From Thinopyrum elongatum (Eukaryota > Streptophyta > Magnoliopsida > Poales > Poaceae), in assembly GCA_011799875.1 (NCBI GenBank), contig CM022302.1, positions 520,423,229 to 520,487,228 on the forward strand: a stretch of DNA of 64,000 nucleotides, given 5' to 3'. This document shows positions 12,102 to 23,638 of the stretch, piece after piece. The notes under the pieces were generated by a model. That model saw only the letters and a list, made by a program, of their open reading frames with translations, was not told the DNA's origin and made no database searches. Positions within the stretch are counted from its first letter, which is position 1. The number at the start of each line of letters is the position of its first letter. Position numbers and translations under genes: made by a program.

Positions 12102-12799
12102 TCGTGCCAACCTGACCATCCTCCCCTGCCTGAGTCTGAACATTCGAGGATAACTTTTTCCTGGGACCGTTCTTTCAGTGTGCCGCAACCGGTTTACTGA
12201 TAGCGAAATGCCACAACCGGTGGGCGGCTGCACGCAGGAATCCGAACTCTGGCTGCATCGATCGGCACTTACGAATCAGGGCAGTTCACACGGAAACATG
12301 ACTAATTAAGATATTTTATACTATAAGTACTCTATACGTATAGAGTAACGTATGAACAATGGCGAGATGCTAGTCAGTATGGTTTGCCATGCAAGAAATT
12401 GACCAGAATTTTGACGCTGAAAATGGTATTCCATTCGAAGCAAGCTGGCATGCATGCATGAGCCCACAATATTGGCAGATGGGGCCTACGTGTCCTGAAT
12501 CCAAGACCAACTAGATCGGGATCGCGTGGGGCGAGGGTGCCGGTCCAAACGTTTGTATACACACAATAAGAAGCCACTTAACAATGTATGAACATAGAAA
12601 GCATGTTTCGCGATAGGTTTAGCACCAAATATCTTAGGCATAGAAGATACGGCAGCATGTAGTAACTTACAGACGATCTGCAACTCTGCATAGATATCTA
12701 AAGTCTTAGGCGTAACATAGTTTGTTACTCCTAACAAATTTCAATAAATTTGAATTTAAACATTCAAAAAAATCAACTAAGAAGCATATGATGGTGGTT

Positions 12800-15700
12800 A
12801 TATAACCTACGAATAAATTACAAAAAGCCCACCGATCTTCTCCCACTACGAATTCCAAGATGATCCAACGTGATATAAAGAATGATCCTGGCCAAGATTC
12901 TCACAATAATGTGATCAACCTGAGTCATCGAAAATGGTTTAGAGACAACATAACTAAGTGGTTGAAATATATAAGCAATAAAAGAAAGTATACCTCTGGG
13001 CAGCAGCTCAATGCCCCTTAATGATCTCATAGTCCCAACACTTATGAGAAGCAGCTTGACGCCCTTAATAATCTCTGCATAGTTAGGAATATAACCCTCT
13101 TCACCACTAACCATAAAAGGAGATAAATGTGGATGGAGGAACCCTGAGATAAAATGAAAATTATCAGCTTCATCACTGATGCATGGGTACAAGTTACGTG
13201 AAAACATATTTTGCATAGCATACTTAATAGGCAGTAGATGAAATCTATCAGTTCATTTAGAAACTTGAGGAATACTACAGAAAAGAAGAAATCATTACTT
13301 AGTAAAGCGTTTTTCTCAAAGATGGTTTCGAGAGAGGCTTGAAAAGAAAACAGAGTGCTGATTCTAAAATTCAGCAGCAGGAATACACACATTTGAGCGA
13401 TGCCATGCATATCAACATATACATATTATACATAACTTGATAAACAGAACTGAGTGTATGCCTTAATGAGAAATTCAAAGACAACAACCCAAAATAGATT
13501 CTTCTCAACACTCCTCAATTTATCATAATAGTGGAAAAAAACTTGGCTTGAAATATCAATAACTGAGCTCTCATAAGAAAAATGAATTAAAGACAGATTA
13601 TCCAAAGGCCCTCACTATTATGTAAAAACAATTACAGCTTACATGTGACCAAGAACCAAAGGAGCAGCGGCAACAGTAATGGACGATGAATCAAAGACAG
13701 ATGATCCAAGCCAAAGGAACAGGAAATATAATATACAATGTAAAAACAATGACAACTCACATAATAATAACAAAAGGCAGAAGAAAATTACCTGGGACGG
13801 AGACGTTTGTCAGAGCAATGACCAAGAACCAACGGAGCAGTGGCACCAGTAATGGACAATGAACCTTAGAAACCTAATAAGTAAAAGTAAACAAAGCCCA
13901 CAGTTATATACAACATACAAACCCAACCAGAAAGCAAAGACCAATCGTGTAATAGAAATCAGGAAACCAATCTGAATGTAAACAATTTAAACATAAACAA
14001 TGACACAAAGCTGCTTGAGTTCAAGTTATTCTCCTATTTAATTCTCCAAAGAAACGGATATATGCCTTACTTGCTCGAATAAAGTACACACGACCTCATA
14101 TGCTCATATAGAAAAAATAAATTATCATACCCATAAGAAATCCAAGATCGTCATGTTATATATTTGCATGGAGATGCTCTTTTAAGGCAGAACTCAAAAA
14201 GTCAGTGGTCAGGCAAGATTACCATTTAGAAACCATTGAGAGATTACCCAAAGCCCAAAAGTGTTGTTCTGCATAGAACACCAATTAGATCATGGGAATT
14301 TGGAATAAGATATGGACTAAAATAAACATTCTTTTCAGTGAAAATTTAATCAACTGAAAGCCCTTTTATACAGAGCTAGCTTCACCCGCAATAACAATAA
14401 ACAGGTTTACAGGCACATATAGTACAGACTACAGAGTCTGTTTCCCCAGCAAGATACCCTGTCCAGAAACAAGTTGTCATGGGAGGAGCACATATAGAGA
14501 AGAGAAGGAGGTGTTTGTCATCAGATGATCTTGTTCGTCGGAGACAAATATGAGGAACTGTGCTTGTTGTCAGCGCCGTCCGTCCCGCTGCAGCCGCCAT
14601 CACCGCTCCAACCTGGACATGGACGCACGCATGACAGCAGGCCAAGTCATGAAAAGGCAGCATCTCCCAAAGAAAAAATATGCACGGAAAGGAGGAGGGG
14701 TCTCACCTTGACTTGATCCCAGTCCGGCGTCCGCTCGCTCCACCTGCAACTCACAACACGTTGGAAAGGGACGGAGGTTGCACAAATTCTCCATGACTTG
14801 TACCGACTCCTAGAGAAAGAGGAGGCAGAGGCCAGCAGCAGAGCAGATGCATGAAATGAGCAACATGCTACCAACCTACATTGGAAAATAAATGCAACTA
14901 AATAAACGTGGTAGACTGGAAACATCTAGAAATTCAATGCGCTCCTAACTTTGCACATTCACAAGAATCTGCTTGATGAATATTTCTTAATCGTTTCTTT
15001 ATTTCCAACTCATTACAGAAATGTAAATTGACATCAAAACTTAATTGAGCATTCCATATAAAATAGAGGTGCTCCTCTTTATTTCCAACTCATTACAGAA
15101 ATGTAAATTACCGTCCTATGTTATCTTTGTTCTTGCAAATTGTGTTTAATATCACTGAATAGCAGTACTATAGGATATCATGCAGTACATCAACCATGTA
15201 CATTGATGTTCTTATTAGCCAACTAAGCAAGCACAAAAACTAAAAGCAACGCATCACTGCGCAGATAAGCGGCAAGCAAGCAAGAACAATCAACACCCTG
15301 ACACCCTGTATATAATATCTCTACAACAATCTAATGATCCAACATAACACTTACATATGTAATTCACAGCTTGTAGACACACAACTTGTAGACACGTATA
15401 GAAAAGAGATCAGGCTAATCAGGAGGGAGAAGTGTGGGTACCTGCAAGAAAGCTTACTGGTATGACTCGTTAACAATAAAATAATATCAGAAATCCTCCT
15501 CTGAACTCCTCATGAAGAACCAATAGCATTGCCGAACCATCGCTTATCCCAGAATAACAAAGTGCAACTTACTCATAACAAGATTAGATCAAGGACCAAC
15601 AATAAACAATAAAAGATCAAGAACAACTTATATGCAATAAAGGTATGAGAGAGAAGAAATCTTTACATAAGACGGCTATAAACACTGGAGCATAAATAAG

Positions 15701-16010
15701 CAACACCTTTAAATACAAATAAAAAGGGTTCAGGGTTCAATGCATAGTGGGCTCAGATTCGCCTTTCCTCGATCATATAATCTACCCCCATCATCTCTTA
15801 TCACCAGATCAATCTGTTTATACAGTGGAGCTGCCCTGGTTATCACTCAACAAGAATGACCATCCAAGGACAGAATAATAAGTATCACAGGATCAAAAAG
15901 GATTCTAGAGACAAGAGGGAGGATCCAACTTGATACCCACAGGTGCCTCGATTGCACAAAGGCACACTTATTTCAGCCACGGCTAATCATCATCGCCCTA
16001 GCAAGAATGG
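12800..16010 (-). other. Minus-strand region with exon-like segments, coding status unknown
   Basis: Read on the minus strand there are splice-bounded islands. One ends at 13792 (CGTCCCAG/GTAATT) and carries a block, caatgaccaagaaccaa(c)ggagcag on the plus strand, that recurs degenerately at 13642-13690. A block at 14382-14720 reaches CTGTATAAAAGGGCTTTCAG and could be a 3' terminal part. No reading frame with a known domain was found. Together with 18.3-22.7 kb it may be one long unit split by the solo LTR, or two tandem units. Confidence 0.3.
14997..15114. repeat. Short tandem duplication, 80-bp spacing
   Basis: The segment ctttatttccaactcattac with its continuation agaaatgtaaatt occurs at 14997 and again at 15077, 80 bp apart. 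Confidence 0.8.
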
Positions 16011-16440
16011 CTTCCGACCGATGGGGCACGTGATTCAAACGCGGTGGCACGAGATATCTCACCGCGGGAGTAACTACTCATTGCTACAGGAGCTCGGGCT
16101 CGATCCAATGGCCGAGATCAATCCGGAGCGAGATCCGACGGCCAGAATCGCATCAGGAAATTGATACGACGGCCGAAAGTGCCTGGAAACTGAGGAGCCA
16201 GGGAACTTGCCGCGGGTCTTATTTCTGGATGGATCACCAGATCAATATGTGCTTACGAGGGTGAAACTGCCCTGGTTATCACTCATCAGAAATGACCATC
16301 CAAGGACAGAGCCACTAAAATAAGAACGTGATCAAAACAGCTCAAAGAAACGAGGGAAGATCCAAATTAATACCCACAAGTGCCTCGATTGCTTGAGAGC
16401 ATGCCTATATCAGCCATAACTGATCATCATAGCCCTGGCC
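15802..16440. repeat. Local duplication: 15802-16005 and 16234-16440
   Basis: Two ~205-bp copies 432 bp apart share caccagatcaat, ctgccctggttatcactca, gaccatccaaggacagag-like segments, gtgcctcgattgc and the final aatcatcatcgccct/gatcatcatagccct. They flank the 16041-16230 block, which itself has a third relative at 22747-22937. The copies are clearly diverged. Confidence 0.8.
16041..16230. repeat. Second copy of the 22.7-22.9 kb divergent promoter region
   Basis: The block shares gcggtggca, ggaggtaact/ggagtaacta, ctcattgctacaggagctc, gagatcaat.cggag.gagatcc, a run of (a/g)acggccga motifs and the closing tttctggat with 22747-22937, in the same order and spacing. A CACGTG G-box lies just before it (16027). 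At 22.8 kb the equivalent DNA sits between a minus-strand TATA box and the serine-rich gene. Confidence 0.75.
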
Positions 16441-16792
16441 ATGTCCCATACAGTAGCCGAAGCAGAGCAGGGGAAGATGGAGCTCACCGAGGGAGGTTGT
16501 AGCCAAGGCAGTACTCAGTGGGCGCCGGGGTTGCGCCTGAACGCCGTCCAACCGGCGAGGAACCACGCCGGAGTTGCGCCTTGCACCATTCTGCCGACGA
16601 GCACGAATGCCACTGGCACCAAAGCGGCCAAGGAGGCGAGGAGGCGATGTGTAGCACGTCTAGGAGCACCATCAGGGGTGGAGATGACCGGGGCCTAGTC
16701 AGTTCTCTTTTAGCTGCAATCAAGGATAAGATTTGTTAGAATATTATTGTGGTCAAAACTTATCATCATGCAAGCAAGACACTGATGTCTAC
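16441..16792. other. GC-rich segment without supported gene
   Basis: Three overlapping ORFs (16441-16698 +, 16518-16739 +, 16484-16723 -) are open, as expected for a GC-rich first-exon-like stretch. None shows a known domain. By its position beside the duplicated promoter block it may be part of a minus-strand leader exon. This is low-confidence inference. Confidence 0.25.
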
Positions 16793-18304
16793 TACACAAC
16801 TTGTTCTTGTAGACTCGTGTTGGGTCTCCAAGCGCAGAGTTTTGTAGGACAGTAGCAAATTTCCCTCAAGTGAATGATCTAAGATTTATCAATCTGTGGG
16901 AGGTGTAGGATGAAGATGGTCTCTCTCAAACAACCCTGGAACCAACTAATAAAAAATCTCTTGTGTCCCCAACACACCCAATACAATGGCAAATTGTATA
17001 GGTGCACTAGTTCGGCGAAGAGATGGTGATAAAAGTGTAATATGGATGATAGAAATATATTTTTATAATCTGAATAAATAAAAACAGCAAGGTAGCAAGT
17101 GAAAAAACGGAGCACAAACGGTATTGCAATGCTTGAAAATGAGGCCTAGGATCCGTACTTTCGCTAGTGCAATCTCTCAACAATGCTAATATAATTGGAT
17201 CATATAACCATCACTCAACGTGCGATGAAGAATCACTCCAAAGTTTCTATCTAGCGGAGAACATAAGAATAAATTGTTTGTAGGGTACGAAACCACCTCA
17301 AAGTTATTCTTTCCGATTGATCTATCCAAGAGTTCGTACTAAAATAACTCCAAAGCAAATTCAGATTCGTAATGCTCAATCCAACACAAAGAACCTCAAA
17401 GAGTGCCCCAAGATTTCTACCGGAGAAACAAAGACAAGAACGTGCATCAACCCCTATGCATAGATTACCCCAATGTCACCTCGGGAATCCGCGAGTTGAG
17501 TGCCAAAACATATATCAAGTGAATCAATATAATACCCCATTGTCACCACAGGTATTCGTATAAAAGACATATATCAAGTGCTCTCAAATCCATAAAAGTA
17601 TTCAATCCGATAAAACGAAATCTCAAAGGGAATACTCAATTCATTACAACAAGATAGAGAGGGGAAAACACCATATGATCCGACTATATTAACAAAGCCC
17701 GCGATACATCAAGATCGTGACATCTCAAGAACACGAGAGAGAGATTAAACACATAGCTACTGGTACAAATCCTCAACCCCGAGGGTGGACTACTCCCTCC
17801 TCATCATGGTGGCCGCCGGGATGATGAAGATGGCCACCGGTGATGATTTCCCCTCCGGCAGGGTGCCGGAACGGGGTCTAGATTGGTTTCTCGTGGCCAC
17901 AGAGGCTTGCGGCGGCGGAACTTCTGATCTAGGGTTACCCTCAGGGTTTTTAGAATATTTGGTGATTTATAGGGCAAAGAGGGGGTGCAGGAGGCCACCG
18001 AGGTGGGCACAACCCACCTGGGCACGCCTGCCCACTCGGGGCACCCCCCAAGTGCTTCTCTGGCCCACTGGATGTCTTCTGGTCCATAAAAAATCCACAA
18101 AAAGTTTCGCGGTGTTTGGACTCCGTTTGATATTGATTTCCTGCGATGTAAAAAACAAGCAAACACAGCAACTGGCACTGGGTCAATAGGTTAGTCCCAA
18201 AAAAAATGATATAAAGTTGCTATAAAATGATTGTAAAACATCCAAGAATGATAATATAACAGCATGAATACTTTATAAATTATAGATACGTTGGAGACGT
18301 ATCA
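16793..18304 (-). mobile_element. Solo LTR of an Athila-like Gypsy element
   Basis: The 1512-bp unit, read on the minus strand, begins TGATACGTCTCCAACGTATC (18304 down) and ends ...AGTAGACATCA (16793). It shares many segments with the LTRs of the complete element at 46.8-53.5 kb: GTGCCAGTTGCTG, GGAAATCAATA, GGAGTCCAAAC and GGTGGGTTGTGCCCACCT-like stretches. No internal sequence adjoins it. Flanking pentamers are GACAC (16788-16792) and GCCAC (18305-18309), a target duplication with one change. This is the usual product of recombination between two LTRs. Confidence 0.85.
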
Positions 18305-19107
18305 GCCACCGATTTAGTATCTTGTTGTGAAAATTTTGCTGATTAAATGGCTGCCTCTTTTGTTGGGCATGATTTAGTATCTTGTTTTTGCCTAATTAGC
18401 AAGCCACCGATTCAAAAAACTAAAAGGAATCTCTAAAAATACTTATATTTAGGAACGAAGGGAGTGCATGATAACAATGCCATCGTGATATTTCACCCGT
18501 GATATACTTCTTTCACCCAAATTTGATATGTCTATCTCTAAAAACTTCATCTTACATCAGTATGTTTATGACTTCAAGAGCAACTCATCACAAACAAAAT
18601 AACTTGAAATATTTCTTTCTTCGGAACTGCTTAATTTAAATGCATGCAGGTCTATATTTGTCTAGGATGTATGCAAGAATTTCTAGTAAGTTCTACATGG
18701 AAAGAACTGAACACAACTCGACAGCAAAGACCATGTCATGTTTATGTTGAAGTTGAAACTGTATGCTCAATATTTATGAAATTGGACGCTCAATACGTGC
18801 CTGACCATATCTATCACAGGCCTTTGTCACATAAACAGGGTAAGTAATCGAGTAGCAATACAACATCACCATGGGTAAGCAGTCGTATTAATTTTCATAA
18901 TAAATACACCATCACCAAGGAACATACTCAGTTTTGAAGCAATGTGTATATCCTATTATAATGTTTGGCAACTGATCATATACAGTAAAGAGCAAAGCAA
19001 GTGTGCACCAGTCCTTTTTAGTATATAGAATATCATGGTATCATTAGAAGCAAGAAAAAAAATCGCCTGCCGCCTGAGCTCTGATTTTCACATGCCTATA
19101 TTTCATT

Positions 19108-19232
19108 GCGGTTCAGATATAAACCCAAAACAATATAATGATACGTTTATAAAACTCTCTGCAGTTCATGTATAAACCCAAATCAATATAGTGATGCATT
19201 CCTAATACCCTTTGCAATTGATGTATAAATCT
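19108..19232. repeat. Minisatellite-like repeat, 53-bp unit, 2.3 copies
   Basis: Units start at 19108, 19161 and 19214 with gc(g/a)(g/a)tt(c/g)a.(a/g)tataaa. The first two share taaacccaaa.caatata.tgat. Spacing is exactly 53 bp each time. Confidence 0.75.
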
Positions 19233-19753
19233 TGAAGGGGTACTATTGATTTTTCCTAAACACTTATCTAGCAAGAAAGCAGACGGGCGCACAGCGTCCT
19301 GCCAACACTGTCGGACCAAGGACCCATGCGTCCCCCGCCCCCGTAAACCAGGCCACGCACTGCGCCAGATCTGGCCGGGTGACCGCCTGCCTGCCACCAC
19401 CAAAGCAGGGGATGACCCCGCAGCCACCGCAAATCACTGGGCCACAGGGGGGGAGCAGTGAAGGGTGAACCTGGAACCTCAATGGAGTCGAGATGAAGGC
19501 GGAAAAGCTCCGACAGTGGCCATCGCATGATAAATAAAGGCAGAAAAAACTTGAATTAGAGGATCTTCTACGCATACCCACTGCTATAGATTCAAATAAC
19601 ACTAATCGGAAAGCAAGGATGTAGCTTTACAGGACCAACCAGTAGCAAAGAAATCAGAGGCTAAACAATCTTGTCTAAGAGCTAGTACATACTATAGAAT
19701 GAATACTGCAGCAAGAATTGCTAGAACACTTGACCAGTCCAACCCCAAACTAA

Positions 19754-19952
19754 GGGCCAGTTCTTTTCGGCGATTCTCGCAGAATCAACCCCCTCCCCAG
19801 CTTCTCCCAGAATCGCCACTCCATATTTTTTTTACAATCCTAGCTAACTAGACCTTAATTAGTTAGGATTGTAAAAAATAAATGAAATGGCGATTATGGG
19901 GGAAGCTGGGGAGGGGGGCGATTCTCGGAGAATCACCCAAAAGAACTGACCC
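19754..19952. mobile_element. Tourist/Harbinger-type MITE, 199 bp
   Basis: Terminal inverted repeats GGGCCAGTTCTTTTCGGCGA and the inverted ...AAAAGAACTGACCC enclose a long imperfect palindrome (gcgattctcgcagaatc / gattctcggagaatc; ccagcttctcccagaatcgcc / ggcgattatgggggaagctgg; an inner arm about ctaactagaccttaattagttag). It is flanked by TAA on both sides (19751-19753, 19953-19955). The TWA-type duplication points to the Harbinger/Tourist group. It is non-coding. Confidence 0.88.
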
Positions 19953-22689
19953 TAAATCCTATTTGGATTTTGTGTAAACAAAGCCTAGTTATACTACTAC
20001 AATAATATAGAACCACTAAAGCAGGGCAATAATCCAGTTATCTTTGATCAAGATCAAGAAATGAATTAGTTGTCCCAGCTAGCCACTATAATTCTGCAAC
20101 CAACAGAGCATTGTTTCCGGAATGTAGCAGCAATCATGTAAACAAAGTTCAACTAAATATGGCATTGCAGACCAACGAACTATCCGTAGGTACACAACAA
20201 CCTAAAAATGGCATCCAGCAGGGCAACCTAAAAAAGTACTAAGCTCATGAGCAACCCGTAGCAACAATAACAGCAGTTCCAACAACAATATCCTAGGATA
20301 ACATCATCATACAAAGGAAAATAGATCGAGCGTGCGCATAGAAAGGCATGAAGGAAGCGACGAGAATAGAGTAGCACCTGAGCTGGGACCAGCCACCAAT
20401 AGCCAAGACCATGAGACAACCACAAGCAACAACAAAAGCAGTCCCTGATGTGTAAACAGATTGCAGAACAATACCCGAAGTGCATCTGAAAAATGGATTA
20501 GAGATTTTAACAATACAGACATGCAGTTCCCAATAAATTAAGCTCCTGTAGCAGGTGATGGAGTCGGTTCAGCATTGTTCACAATACGGATATATAAAAT
20601 GAAGAAATAAATTAAGGAATAAGACTAAACTATGACATTCCCATTCAGCATTCTATTATACTGTTAAGAATGCCATTGGTCTGCTTGGCCTAGCATGGCG
20701 AAAACAACAGAACTGCTATAGATTCAGAGATAAGTGCAAAAAATAAATATCGCAGGAAGCCTCATGAACTGTTTGTAAGCTTGCAATTGTAAGCTTTACT
20801 TTTATAATTATTAAATTGCCTAGAATACAAAATAAAATGTTGAATCATCTGATATACAAAGTTAAAGACAAGTATCAAAGGAGGGATAATCAGTATGCAG
20901 TATTCTCACGGTGCTAGATACTACTATTCCGAAACACCAAAACATACAAAATACGATTATAAACACATATTTAAAGGCCCAGTTAAAGAGAGACAGAAGT
21001 GAGATTCACCAATGGATAAAGAAGAAAGGCCAGAAGGAAAACCCCCAAAATTAGTCACATGCTGATAATTTGCTCTCACATCTTATGCCCGACCCGTTTG
21101 CCCAAGCTTGTGATTATCCCCCCATTACCCAAGCTTGTGGTTAGCTGCAACATGCACTGGATTTTGTGTTTTCTTCCCTAGGCGTTGGCTAAAATATTTG
21201 TTGATGAAAGCTTATTGTAAAATATGCACATCTGAACCCTCTCATCTCTTTATGTCAACTGAAAGCGAATTATCTCTAGCTTGATTTCTCACATAATAAT
21301 ATGTATGTGTGATGTGAGCGCATTGATCGGGCTCAATTTTTAGAGGCAAAGAATTGGCATTTCTGCTAGTTGAGCAAAATGACATCTATGAGCAAAAGAA
21401 ACAATGCAAAATTATTACTATATTTTTAGCACCATCAAGACAAACAAAGTAAATAAATAGACCTTCTAAGCATAGAAGACACACAACGGTATTGTTATAA
21501 GAAGCGAGGCACAAATCTTCTGTGATATCTCCATACATGTGATTGCCCTACGCATGAGCATGTGTATAGTTATAAGAGGGGCGAAAGGAAGGTAACGACA
21601 GAAAAAGAAAATGGAAAGCACAAAAGATGTGTTAAGAAAAGCACTTGTGCATCAAGAAAACAAAGTCGGTATGCTTTATAGGGCCATCGTCGGTACAACC
21701 CCTCCTGGAACAGGATGTATGATGCGGGTAAGAAGAATAAACAACAAACATAATGTGGTGAGAATGAAATAACCAAGAAATGACTGAACCACAACACCCA
21801 TACACATACAAAAACAATCACTATCTTACCCACTAATTTGTCCATATGCACACATATTAAACAAACTGAGGAAGAGTTATGAGTAGGGGTTAACAAAAGG
21901 CTACCTAGCACTCTAGCAGATGGAGCCATCCCACTGTATCCTCTCAGACCGTGACACCTCTCGGAGCATAGTCGAAGACAAACCTCCAGAGGTTGAAGAC
22001 AAACCTTCCTAGGAGAAATTGACCACCGCAACACCTATCCATAATGCTACACAAATCAAGATGGAAAGTAACAAATCAGGTAGAAATCAACTCACCCACA
22101 TCACCAATATAAGAAAGAAACAAAAGATTTTTTTCCCCAATAACACGAACCTGCAGCCACAGCACAAAAAGCCTCCTGGAAGTCGAATTTGGCATCGACC
22201 TGGACTGCGAGCTATGAGGAGGGCTGGTCGGAGATCACATCCACGGCTGCACGGCGGCGCCGACCTGCAAGCAAAAGGAAGACCATGAGAGAGAGAGAGA
22301 GAGAGCTTCCCCGTGTGCTCCGCCTTCGTTGGTGCCTCGGCGCTGTGGATGACGAAGACGACGCGAAGGCGGAGGTGATGGAGCTCGGTGCCGAGGGCCA
22401 GCGGCGGGCAGCGGATCGACATCCTCATCCCTTTCTAGGGTCAGGGGAGGAGGAAGAGCGGTGGCACCACGCGGCCTGAAGACGGGGAGGATATGCGGGA
22501 GAAGGAGGAAGGGAGCGAAGGAGTAGTCGGCGGCGGCGGCCGGCTGGACGAAGGAGACGGCGGCGACGGCCAGCTGGACGAAGGAGACGGCGGTGGCGGC
22601 GTGGGGTTGGTCTCGCTGCGGGAGGAGTGGATGAGGAGCGAGAGAAGGAGGAGGCGGCGGCTAGGTCTTTAGCACGGGAGCCACCGTCC

Positions 22690-22697
22690 TTTTATAG
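22690..22697 (-). promoter_or_regulatory. TATA box, minus-strand unit
   Basis: TATAAAAG on the minus strand lies just before the CT-rich leader block. It faces away from the serine-rich gene, so 22700-23030 would act as a divergent promoter region. Confidence 0.6.
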
Positions 22698-22746
22698 ATG
22701 TATGCGAAATGACTAAAACGCCCTTGACGGGGCACAAAATTTACCC

Positions 22747-22937
22747 GCGGTGGCATTAGATCTTTACAGCAGGAGGTAACTCCTCATTGCTACAGGAGCT
22801 CCACATCGATCCGACGGCTGAGATCAATACGGAGTGAGATCCAACGGCCGAAAACACATCAGGGAAGGGTCCAACGGCCGAGAGTCGCTGAGCTCTGAGA
22901 GCGCTCGGGGCATGCTTCGTCTCTTGTTTCTGGATTC
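22747..22937. promoter_or_regulatory. Divergent promoter region with repeated (A/G)ACGGCCGA motifs
   Basis: The region between the two TATA boxes carries several gatccgacggctgagatcaa / gatccaacggccga / gtccaacggccgaga motifs. The whole block is duplicated at 16041-16230. The motifs resemble the (C)CGTTGGATC elements frequent in grass promoters. The regulatory role is inferred from position only. Confidence 0.45.
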
Positions 22938-23029
22938 CGGTGTGCTTTCGTCAGGGCCCACGGAACGGACGCCCACTGCTTCACTTCTTCCCCCGTTCGC
23001 TCAAGTTACCAGAGTGCCCCTCCCGGCTC

Positions 23030-23036
23030 TATAAAT
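23030..23036 (+). promoter_or_regulatory. TATA box of the serine-rich protein gene
   Basis: TATAAAT sits 114 bp before the ATG at 23144, giving an expected 5' UTR of about 80 bp in a C-rich, CA-rich leader. Confidence 0.75.
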
Positions 23037-23143
23037 TCCGGCTAAGCCGTTCTATCCTCAGTTTACTCTCAACTCTCGAGTATCCCAAACCACCAGGCAA
23101 TCGCAGCAAGCATCCCTGCTCTGCTCCCGCTCTCTGATCTCAC

Positions 23144-23638
23144 ATGGCGACGGCGGCTGCCAGTCGGCCCAGCGGGCCAGTCCTGTCGACACCCAACTAC
23201 CGCTCCGCCTCGCCCACCCGCGTCAAGCTCTCCTCTGGTGGCGCCACCCGCTCTCCGGCCAAGTCCGTCAGCGTCGCGTCTTCGTCCTCCTCGTCCCCTG
23301 CCGGCGGCAAGAGCCGTCGGTCCTGCATGTGCTCCCCGACGAACCACCCGGGCTCGTTCCGCTGCGGCCTCCACAAGGAGCGCAAGAAGGCGGCCCCGAC
23401 CAGCAACAGCAAGCCCGGCTCCCCGCCGTCCATCGGCAGCGCCGGCTCGAAGTGCACGGGCAGCGCGCTGGTGCGGCTCGTCCCCATGGAGAGCGGGCAC
23501 TGGGTTCGCAGGGCGCTCTCGCCGTCCCCCGCGGCGCAGCAGTCCCTTCAGCGGAGGCGCGCGGGCGGGTCCCGCCCCAGGCCGAGCCGGCTCTCTGCCG
23601 TGTCCATGGCCGGTGACCGCGCCGGCGACAACCACTAA
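23144..23638 (+). CDS. Serine-rich protein with CMCSPTNHPGSFRC motif
   Basis: A single uninterrupted exon of 164 codons starts ATGGCGACGG, with a TATA box in place, and ends TAA at 23636. The product is basic and Ser/Pro/Arg-rich. Residues 1-55 are low-complexity (a Ser run near 46-51, SP and SPT sites). The core at about residues 58-78 is the cysteine motif RRSCMCSPTNHPGSFRCGLH, diagnostic of a small land-plant family annotated as serine-rich protein-like (about 120-200 residues). A second conserved block, ALVRLVPMESGHWVRRALSP, lies near 105-125. No signal peptide or membrane segment is visible. The biochemical role of the family is not established; expression under stress is often reported for relatives, which cannot be judged here. 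High GC and codon use are typical of grass intronless genes. The gene looks intact. Confidence 0.88.
   Translation: MATAAASRPSGPVLSTPNYRSASPTRVKLSSGGATRSPAKSVSVASSSSSSPAGGKSRRSCMCSPTNHPGSFRCGLHKERKKAAPTSNSKPGSPPSIGSAGSKCTGSALVRLVPMESGHWVRRALSPSPAAQQSLQRRRAGGSRPRPSRLSAVSMAGDRAGDNH

Larger units (their letters stand above)
18305..22690 (-). other. Minus-strand candidate transcription unit (exon-like islands)
   Basis: On the minus strand a TATA box (22690-22697) is followed by a CT-rich GC block (22670 down to about 22151, ending GGCTGCAG/GTTCGT). Islands follow with good splice borders: 21905-22008 (TCTCCTAG/GAAGG to GTGCTAG/GTAGCC) and 20378-20485 (TTTTTCAG/ATGCAC to AGCTCAG/GTGCTA). The first block can encode a peptide starting MRMSIRCPPLALG, but it does not run into the next islands with any known motif. 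A spliced non-coding RNA or an unknown gene are both possible. Confidence 0.4.

Noticed and set aside
17785..18189. ORFs of 134 (+) and 124 (-) codons
   Set aside because: They lie inside the solo LTR and are part of its GC-rich leader region.
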